Below are positions 6,719 to 14,900 of a DNA stretch of 15,593 nt, piece by piece. A program made the translations under genes and the position numbers. The notes beneath the pieces were generated by a model. That model saw only the letters and a program-made list of their open reading frames with translations. It did not search any database and was not told the origin of the DNA. Origin of the DNA: Candidatus Peribacteraceae bacterium (GTDB lineage Bacteria; Patescibacteriota; Gracilibacteria; Peribacterales; Peribacteraceae); NCBI GenBank assembly GCA_013140485.1, contig JABFSS010000126.1, positions 1 through 15,593 on the forward strand. Reading direction: 5' to 3'. Numbering within the stretch: the stretch's first letter is position 1; the number at the start of each line of letters is the position of its first letter.

Positions 6719-7336
6719 TCATTTGGCTTTCTGTGCGGTTTTACTGTCACAATCGCAGCTTCCTTTGGAACATCCACACGAGGTTCCCGAGCATCCGCAG
6801 TCGGTTATTTTGGCGTCTTCCGGTAGGTCCAGTTTGAACCGCCCCTCGCGGAAGTCGATGGTTGCCCCTCCGATGCGCTTGAGGGTGAGGGGGGAGGCGA
6901 AGAGGCGGACGCCGGGGATCTGGGGATTCTGGAATGTTGAATGCGCAGCCAGAAAGGCTGCTCCCATGTCTGTGCAGAACTCCATACAGAATCCTCCCGC
7001 GGCATCCGCGATCACTTCCAGGCCCGCATCGTCCTGGCCTTCGTCTTTCGCGACTTTCTTGATCGCCCGGGCGGCATCCGCCGTCAGTGTCAGAAGCTGC
7101 GGACGGGGTGGCAATTCGTTCAGCATCACGTTCAAGTCATCCACGAGTTCATCTACTTCCTCATCCGAGAAGCCGTGGCCCAAGCATCCTTCGCCGAGTG
7201 TTTCATATTCGCTCCCCGCGCAGGAGAAGCAGTGGAGGCCGTACTCCGCGAGGACGGACTTGGCTTCGGGGACCAGCGTCACGATCTCCGCGATCGGCAT
7301 TTGCCGGTGAATGAATGAGTTTTTACGCTTTGTCAT
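6719..7336 (-). CDS. DUF1858 redox-disulfide domain fused to A-type iron-sulfur carrier (HesB/IscA-like)
   Basis: 205 residues in two parts. Residues about 8-75 match DUF1858 (hybrid-cluster-protein-associated disulfide domain): MPIAEIVTLVPEAKSVLAEYGL (13-34), then HCFSCAG with Cys36 and Cys39, a further Cys51 and a helical DDEVDELV-type tail. Residues about 82-185 match the HesB/IscA fold: LTLTADAARAIKKV (82-95), GGFCMEFC (114-121), and IGGATIDFREGRFKLDLPED (155-174) ahead of CGC (180-182). A-type carriers bind or pass on Fe-S clusters with one Cys in the GGC motif and two in a terminal CGC; here extra cysteines (187, 189, 194, 196) extend the tail. Function as an Fe-S delivery or redox protein is inferred. 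Divergent from the S41 protease across 104 nt. Confidence 0.82.
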   Translation of the reverse strand: MTKRKNSFIHRQMPIAEIVTLVPEAKSVLAEYGLHCFSCAGSEYETLGEGCLGHGFSDEEVDELVDDLNVMLNELPPRPQLLTLTADAARAIKKVAKDEGQDDAGLEVIADAAGGFCMEFCTDMGAAFLAAHSTFQNPQIPGVRLFASPLTLKRIGGATIDFREGRFKLDLPEDAKITDCGCSGTSCGCSKGSCDCDSKTAQKAK

Positions 7337-7344
7337 GCGTTGGA

Positions 7345-7415
7345 ATGATCAATCATCAATGATCAATCATCAAGGAATTATCAATGATTAACCGTTCAAA
7401 CTTCCTTGATGATTG
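7345..7415 (+). promoter_or_regulatory. Divergent promoter region built from heptamer repeats and a 14-bp inverted repeat
   Basis: ATGATCAATCATCA is repeated head to tail at 7345-7358 and 7359-7372 (four heptamers). CAATCATCAAGGAA (7364-7377) and its exact reverse complement (7402-7415) flank a 24-nt loop. Both divergent genes can be read from identical hexamers, TTGATG -17 bp- GATCAT: minus strand 7373-7368 with 7350-7345, ending 8 nt before the ATG at 7336; plus strand 7406-7411 with 7429-7434, ending 6 nt before the GTG at 7441. Each hexamer matches consensus at 4/6. The inverted repeat covers both -35 positions. Confidence 0.5.
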
Positions 7416-7440
7416 GCTGTGAATCGTTGATCATGCTTTG

Positions 7441-8712
7441 GTGAATTCACGTTTATTCCTGCGTTTGGCCGCCGGCGTCCTGCTACTCCTTTTGGGGTGG
7501 CAACTCGGCGTGATGCATGAGCGCGGTGGGCGCACCGTTCGCGTGGGGGAGGGGACGTCATCGGGTCTGATTCACCCCGGAGTGACGGCGAGCGGCATCA
7601 CGGTGAATAATCCCGAACGCGACGTCGACATTTCACTGCTGTGGGAGGTGTGGGAAACACTGAACGACGAGTACATCGACCCGAAGAAAGTGCAGGTGAC
7701 GCCGCTCGTATACGGCGCCGCGGAAGGCCTCACGCGGGCACTCGGGGATCCGTACACGGTGTTCATGACGCCCAAGGAGAATACGGATTTCCGCGAGGGC
7801 CTCTCCGGCAACTTGCAGGGAATTGGTGCCGAACTCACCGTTCGCGACGGCATGGTGATCATCGTGTCGCCGCTCAAGGGATCGCCCGCGGAGCGCGCGG
7901 GACTCGCCCCGAAAGACGTGATCGAAAAAGTCGACGGGGATCTCACGGAGGGGTGGAGCCTGTCACAAGTGGTCTCGCGCATCCGGGGCCCCAAAGGCAC
8001 GACGGTCCGTATCGCCGTTTTCCGCGAAGGGAAAGGGCTCCTGGAGTTCACGATGACCCGCGAGGAAATCCATGTGCCCAGCGTCGAATCGCACACCATT
8101 GTCACCGGAGGCAAGGACATCGGATATGTAGCGCTGAATCAATTCGGCGAAAACTCCATTGCGGAACTCAAGAAAGAACTTCAATCCTTCAAAGACAAGC
8201 GCGTGGACGGGCTGATTCTGGATCTGCGCAACAACGGCGGCGGATACCTCGACGGGGCCATCGAGCTGGTCTCGCTCTTCGTCGCGGAGGGCGACGTGGT
8301 GAAGGTCGAGCACCGCGGCGGCGACACCGACGTCGAACGCGTCAGCGGCACGGCACTGCTTCCCGATATGCCACTCGTCGTTCTCCAGAACGAAGCGACG
8401 GCCAGCGCGTCCGAAATCGTCGCGGGAGCGCTGCAGGATCACGGCCGTGCGAAAGTCGTCGGCAAGAAGAGCTTCGGAAAGGGGACCGTGCAGGAAATCG
8501 TCGACCTTCCCGGGGGCACCAGTCTTCGCGTGACGATCGCGCGGTGGCTGACGCCGAAGGGGAAAAATTTGGGGAAGGAAGGCGTGCATCCGGATATTGA
8601 AGTCGAACCGAAAAAATTAGACGACGTGCCCGAGCCCGTGGGCGCTCCGTGGGATTGGAAAATCGATCCTCAACTCGCGGCCGCGGTGAATGTCCTGCTG
8701 GGGAAAAAGTAA
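7441..8712 (+). CDS. ctpA: S41 family C-terminal processing protease (CtpA/Prc type)
   Basis: 423 residues from GTG 7441; TTG at 7438 is an alternative adding one residue. A serine-lysine endopeptidase acting outside the membrane, cutting proteins near their C-termini. The N-terminal helix at about 4-24 (Leu-rich) is a signal or anchor. The protease N-terminal region (about 64-115) contains LGDPYTVFM (101-109). A PDZ domain lies at about 117-205 (GIGAELTVRDGMVII, SPAERAGL). The catalytic domain holds VDGLILDLRNNGGG (255-268), TASASEIVAGALQD with nucleophile Ser322, and SFGKGTVQ with general base Lys347, and ends with KNLGKEGVHPDIEVEP. All catalytic residues are present and the length is normal. 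Start choice rests on candidate promoter spacing, as no Shine-Dalgarno is visible. No substrate is shown; the neighbouring fibre protein is one possibility, by proximity only. Confidence 0.95.
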   Translation: MNSRLFLRLAAGVLLLLLGWQLGVMHERGGRTVRVGEGTSSGLIHPGVTASGITVNNPERDVDISLLWEVWETLNDEYIDPKKVQVTPLVYGAAEGLTRALGDPYTVFMTPKENTDFREGLSGNLQGIGAELTVRDGMVIIVSPLKGSPAERAGLAPKDVIEKVDGDLTEGWSLSQVVSRIRGPKGTTVRIAVFREGKGLLEFTMTREEIHVPSVESHTIVTGGKDIGYVALNQFGENSIAELKKELQSFKDKRVDGLILDLRNNGGGYLDGAIELVSLFVAEGDVVKVEHRGGDTDVERVSGTALLPDMPLVVLQNEATASASEIVAGALQDHGRAKVVGKKSFGKGTVQEIVDLPGGTSLRVTIARWLTPKGKNLGKEGVHPDIEVEPKKLDDVPEPVGAPWDWKIDPQLAAAVNVLLGKK

Positions 8713-8828
8713 AAAATACACCCCCCCACTCGTACAGTTTTTCTTACCATCATCATTACAGAGTTATTGGGCCTATTTGAGCCTTAATTATGAGGGTACC
8801 TCGTTTTACGAAAACATATCAGGAGCAA
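8713..8828 (+). other. AT-rich spacer after the protease gene
   Basis: Contains a C7 run and a minor dyad GAGG-GTA-CCTC (8792-8802) followed by GTTTT, too short a stem to call a terminator. No ORF, RNA gene or recognisable repeat was seen. Confidence 0.4.
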
Positions 8829-8857
8829 TTGTCTAAAAATGACCTTTCTGCTATAAT
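8829..8857 (+). promoter_or_regulatory. Promoter of the giant fibre gene
   Basis: TTGTCT (8829-8834, 4/6) and a perfect TATAAT (8852-8857) are separated by exactly 17 bp; this is the best promoter in the window. The predicted start at about 8864 gives a leader of about 55 nt (to GTG 8919) or 133 nt (to ATG 8997), unlike the near-leaderless neighbours. The leader contains AAAGGAG (8875-8881), the palindrome at 8879-8890, an A7 run (8898-8904) and a C8 run (8929-8936). Confidence 0.65.
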
Positions 8858-8878
8858 TACATGATTTAATCGCCAAAG

Positions 8879-8893
8879 GAGCCCGGGCTCATT
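8879..8893 (+). repeat. 15-bp element with 12-bp perfect palindrome, copy 2
   Basis: GAGCCCGGGCTCATT, identical and in the same orientation as 6689-6703, 2190 bp away. Here it lies in the predicted transcript leader of the fibre gene, about 15 nt after the likely transcription start. The bases outside the 15-mer differ. Confidence 0.7.
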
Positions 8894-8918
8894 CCTCAAA
8901 AAAACACCCACATTCTCC

Positions 8919-11900
8919 GTGGAACCGACCCCCCCCGATCACCGGCGCATCGATGCCATCCGGGACTATCTGGATAACGCTCCCGGAGGAGGGGAAATGA
9001 AGCGCGCCGAACGGTCGGCCAGACAGCAGTGGGTTCGCGAAGCGTTGAACCATGTCGGATACGAAGAACTCGGTCGTGACGATCGGGGATTTGTCCGGCA
9101 GTACATCCAGCGCGTGACGGGATATTCGCGCGCCGCGGTCGAGCGGCACATCGCCGCATACCGTGAGTCACAAGAGCAATCCGTGGCGGCATCCCCTGTC
9201 GTTCATCATTCTCCGTCGGACTCTCCCGCGTCCGGTACGCCTTTCTTTTCGCGAGCATTCCTGAACTGGCGCACGGCTCTTGTCATCAGCGCCGTGCTTA
9301 TTCTCTTCGGACATCTGCGCGGATCGGACAGATTCACGGGGGCAGTTCCGCTTTCCCCGCCGCGGACCGCCGTCACTCATGAGCGCTCCACACAAGAAGA
9401 CCTCGTCGTGCCCTCGTCCGATGATCCGGCCTGGATTGCCGCGGGTCCGCAAACGGATATCGCTGTGCGCATGACGCAACGCCGCAACGCCCGCAGGAAC
9501 TTTGCCGTATCCGTCATTCCCGAAACTTCGGCGCCCGAAACCTTCGCCGGACGCATCGAAGAGCGCAGGAATATCCGCGCCGTAAGCGCGCCGACGAAAG
9601 ACGAGTACGCGCGCAGTCTCGTCGCGTCTCTGCAAAACATCTCCGGCTCGCCTGCCGAAGGTCAGATCGTCGTGTATAAGGACGGCAAAGCGGTATGGGG
9701 AGACTTGCCTGTCGAGATTCTCCGCGGCACTTCGGCCGGAACGCTGACCGGTATCGGTCGTCGTCCGTCGAAAGACAGCGGCACAACGGAGTCGTCTGAT
9801 CATGAAGCAGCTCCGGAGCAGCGGTTCAGCAACGGAACGGGCGGTGGTCGCGGCGGCGGCGGCGGTGGCGGGAGCGGCGGAGGCGGCGGCACCACCATCA
9901 CGAACATCACCACGACTACGACAACCACCGGTCTCGATGAGACGGCGGCAGATGATTTGTACGTGAACGAATCCGGAGACTCGATGGACGGCGCGCTCAC
10001 CATCCTGGCCAGCGGCGTCGGACTGAACGTCTTCGATACGGCTTCCGGCAGTCATCTGCACGCAGAGCGTCTTCTGACATCGTCAGGAACCCTGATCATA
10101 GAGGGCGTCTCCACGCTCAACGGCGCGCTCACCGTGCATGCCGCGATCTCCGGCTCCACCCTGACCGTCACCAACCTCAAGAACTGCGACACGCTTGATA
10201 CGAATGCAGCGGGAGTCCTTTCCTGCGGAACCGATGAGGGCGGCGGAGTGGGCATCACCACCACGACGGGAGATCCGCGGTACGTGAACGTCTCGGGGGA
10301 CTCCATGACCGGAGGACTGCTGATCGCGTCTCTCGCCAACGGCACTCCTCCTGCCATCGATGCCGGCCTTCTGCTCGAAGTCGTCGGGACCGCCTCTGGA
10401 AAAATTCTCCATGCACAAGACCAGCTTCGCTCCAGTGGAGCTCTCGTCGTCCAGACCACCGGTCTCTTCAAAGGAAATCTCACGACCCGCGGCATCGCTT
10501 CGGGTTCGGAACTCTATGCATCTGCGCGACTCCGCTCGTCCGGTTCTCTCTCCATCCAGGGAATCACCAACCTCAAAGGAGCCGCCATCTTCGGATCCAC
10601 TCTCAGTCTCAATGGCGTCACCTACACCTTCCCCGGCGGGGATGGTTCTGCCTCGGGCAAAGTCCTGAAGACCAACGGGGCGGGGCAGCTTGCATGGTCG
10701 AGCGATATTGATACCGACACGGATACCAATACGGTGACGGCGGTGGGTCGTGGTCTGGGACTCACGAGTGGTGTCCTCACGCTCAACAGCACCATCACCG
10801 GCTCCCTCATCCGCTTCACCAACCTCTCGGGCTCGACGGTGTTCGCCAAGAACACTCTCGCATCCTCGGGATCTCTCAAGGTTCTCGGAACCGCGTCCGG
10901 AGGACAGCTGCATGCGAGCAATCAACTCCGATCGTCCGGCACTCTCTCCATCCAAGGAATCACCAATCTCAAAGGAGCCGCCATCTTCGGATCCACTCTC
11001 AGTCTCAATGGCGTCACCTACACCTTCCCCGGAGGAGATGGGTCTGCGTCGGGGAAAGTCTTGAAGACCAACGGGGCGGGGCAGCTTGCATGGTCGAGCG
11101 ATATTGATACCGACACGGACACCAATACGACGTACACGGCGGGCGAAGGACTGAGTCTGACGGGAACAACCTTCTCGCGCATTGCAACGATGACCGGGAC
11201 GTCACTCGAGATTTTCGGAACATCCTCCGGACGGCAGGTCTACGCCGCCGATTTGCTGCGTTCCAGCGGAGCTCTCGTTGTGGATACAACCGGTCTCTTC
11301 AAAGGAAACCTCACGACTCGCTCTACTGCTTCCGGTGCCCAGGTCCACGCCTCCAATCAGTTGAGGTCCTCCGGAACTCTCTCCGTTCAAGGCGCCGCCA
11401 CCTTCAAAAACTCCTCCTTCCGCCTCCTCGACTCCGGATTTGCGAACTGTACGGCTCTCGAAACTGTGGACGGTGTCCTCACCTGCGGAAGTGATGGCGG
11501 AGGAACCTCTTTCGTCGCCGGCCAGGGCATCACGCTCAACGGAGCGAACGCCTTCTCGACGAACTCCATCCTCACAGGATCTCTGATCCGGTTCACGAAC
11601 CTCTCGGGCTCGACGGTGTTTGCCAAGAACACTCTCGCTTCTTCTGGCTCCCTCAAGGTTCTCGGAACCGCATCGGGAGGACAGCTGCATGCGAGTAATC
11701 AACTCAGAAGCTCTGGAACGCTCTCCATCCAAGGAGCAGCCACCTTCAAGAGTTCTTCCTTCCGTCTCCTCGATTCCAGCTTCGCCAACTGTACCGCCCT
11801 CGAAACTGCTGACGGCGTCCTCACCTGCGGCTCTGACGGAGGAGGATCCTCTTTCCTTGCCGGCCAAGGCATCACACTCAACGGAGCGAACGCCTTCTCC

Positions 11901-14900
11901 ACGAACGCCATACTCACCGGTTCTCTCATCCGCTTCACGAACCTCTCCGGTTCCACCGTCTTCGCCAAGAACACACTCGCATCCTCGGGCTCGCTGAAAG
12001 TGCTCGGAACGGCTTCCGGAGGCCAACTTCATGCCAGCAACCAGCTCCGTTCGTCCGGGACTCTCTCCATTCAAGGAATAACGAACCTCAAAGGCGCAAC
12101 AATCTTCGGATCGACGCTCAGTCTCAACGGCGTCACCTACACCTTCCCGGGTGGAGATGGTTCTGCGTCCGGAAAAGTACTGAAGACGAACGGAGCGGGA
12201 CAGCTGGCGTGGTCGAGTGATATTGATACGGATGCGAATACGACGTACACGGCGGGCGAAGGACTGAGTCTCGTGGGAACGACATTCTCGCGCATCTCGA
12301 CGATGACTGGAACGTCCCTCGAGATCTTTGGAACCTCCTCCGGCCGTCAGGTCTACGCCGCAGATGTGCTGCGTTCTTCGGGTTCTCTCACTGTGCAAGG
12401 AGCAACAACTTTCAAAAGCTCTTCCTTCCGCCTCCTCGACTCCAGCTTCGCGAACTGCACCGCTCTTGAGACGGCCGATGGCGTCCTCACGTGTGGCTCA
12501 GACGCCGGTACCGCATTCCTTGCCGGCCAAGGCATCACGCTCAACGGAGCGAACGCCTTCTCCACGAACGCCATACTCACCGGTTCTCTCGTCCGCTTCA
12601 CCAACCTCTCCGGCTCCACCATCTTCGCCAAGAACACTCTCGCATCCTCGGGATCTCTCAAGGTTCTCGGAACCGCATCGGGAGGACAGCTGCATGCGAG
12701 TAATCAACTCAGAAGCTCTGGAACGCTCTCCATCCAAGGAGCAGCCACCTTCAAGAGTTCTTCCTTCCGTCTCCTCGATTCCAGCTTCGCCAACTGTACC
12801 GCCCTCGAAACTGCTGACGGTGTCCTCACCTGTGGAAGTGATGGCGGAGGAACCTCTTTCGTCGCCGGCCAAGGCATCACACTCAACGGAGCGAATGCCT
12901 TCTCTACGAACTCCATCCTCACAGGATCTCTGATCAGATTCACCAACCTCTCGGGCTCGACGGTGTTCGCCAAGAACACGCTCGCATCCTCCGGCTCCCT
13001 CAAGGTTCTTGGGACGGCGTCCGGCGGCCAACTTCATGCTTCGAACCAACTGCGTTCGTCGGGAACGCTCTCCATCCAGGGAATCACCAACCTCAAAGGA
13101 GCCGCCATCTTCGGATCCACCCTCAGTCTCAACGGCGTCACCTATACCTTCCCGGGCGGAGATGGTTCTGCGTCGGGGAAAGTTCTGAAGACGAATGGTG
13201 CAGGACAACTGGCATGGTCGAGTGATATCGATACCGACACGGACACCAATACCGTCACCGCTGTCGGTCGTGGTCTGGGGCTCACAAGTGGCGTCCTCAC
13301 GCTCAACAGCACCATCACCGGTTCTCTCGTCCGCTTCACGAACCTCTCCGGCTCCACCGTCTTCGCCAAGAACACGCTCGCATCCTCGGGATCTCTCAAG
13401 GTTCTCGGAACCGCATCGGGAGGACAGCTCCACGCCAGCAACCAACTCCGATCGTCCGGCACTCTCTCCATCCAGGGAATCACCAACCTCAAAGGAGCCG
13501 CCATCTTCGGATCCACCCTCAGTCTCAACGGCGTCACCTATACCTTCCCGGGCGGAGATGGGTCTGCGTCGGGGAAAGTGCTCAAGACGAATGGTGCAGG
13601 ACAACTGGCGTGGTCGAGTGATATTGATACCGACACGGACACCAATACGACGTACACGGCGGGCGAGGGGTTGAGTCTCACGGGAACGGCCTTCTCGCGC
13701 ATTGCAACGATGACAGGAACCTCGCTGGAGATCTTTGGGACGGCGTCGGGGCGGCAGGTGTATGCGGCTGACCTCCTCAAATCGTCCGGCTCTCTCATCG
13801 TCGAGACCACCGGGCTCTTCAAAGGAAACCTTACGACTCGCTCTACTTCTTCGGGTGCCCAGATCCACGCCTCCAATCAGTTGAGATCCTCAGGAACCCT
13901 CTCTGTTCAAGGTCTTACCATCCTGAAGAGCGACCTGACGATCCAGGGAGGTGACATCACGGGAGCCAATGGAGCGACACTCGATCTCGGAGAAGCCACT
14001 TCTGGAGATATCACCGTGGCAGGAGATTTCATCATCGCGGACGATTCCTTCTTCGGCCTGGGATCTTCCTCTGGGAGATTTGAGTTCGATGATCAGACAA
14101 CCGATGAATTCAATATTCTCAACGCCTCTGTTGGCATTGGTACCGCCACTCCCAAAACCACCCTCGAAGTCCAGGGCACCATGTCTGGTTCTGAAGTGAT
14201 CGCCACACGGCAGCTCCGTTCCTCCGGTTCTCTGAGTATCGCCGGAGCCGCCACTTTCAAGAACTCTTCCTTCCGTCTCCTCGATTCTGGTTTCGCCGAC
14301 TGTACCGCTCTCGAAACCGTGAGTGGTGTTCTCACCTGTGGCTCCGATGGAGGGACGTCCTTCTCCGCCGGTCAGGGCATTACGATCACCGCAGGCAGTG
14401 CAATCCAGACGAATGCCATCCTGACAGGGTCTCTCATTCGCTTCACCACGCTGTCGGGATCCAACGTCTACGCAAAGAACGTGCTCTCGTCGTCCGGTTC
14501 TCTCAAGGTTCTTGGCACCGCTTCTGGTGCCCAGGTCCATGCGAGTAATCAGCTGCGATCTTCCGGAACGCTCTCTGTGCAAGGTCTCACCAACCTTAAA
14601 GGAGCTGCGACTTTCGGTTCCACCCTCAGTCTCAACGGCGTCACCTATACCTTCCCGGGCGGAGATGGGTCTGCGTCGGGGAAAGTGCTCAAGACGAATG
14701 GTGCAGGACAACTGGCGTGGTCGAGTGATATTGATACCGACACGGACACCAATACGACGTACACGGCGGGCGAGGGGTTGAGTCTCACGGGAACGGCCTT
14801 CTCGCGCATTGCAACGATGACAGGAACCTCGCTGGAGATCTTTGGGACGGCGTCGGGGCGGCAGGTGTATGCCGCGGATGTGCTGCGCTCGTCGGGTTCT

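Noticed and set aside
7641..8600. 319-codon plus-strand frame inside the protease gene
   Set aside because: Out-of-frame shadow of the S41 protease, Arg-rich with no domain.
8792..8808. Possible intrinsic terminator after the protease gene
   Set aside because: The stem is only 4 bp with a 3-nt loop and the T-run is four bases; too weak to call.
8839..8865. Short ORFs (ATG at 8839 and 8861) upstream of the fibre gene
   Set aside because: Only a few codons long before a stop, and they overlap the TATAAT box, so they would not be transcribed from that promoter.
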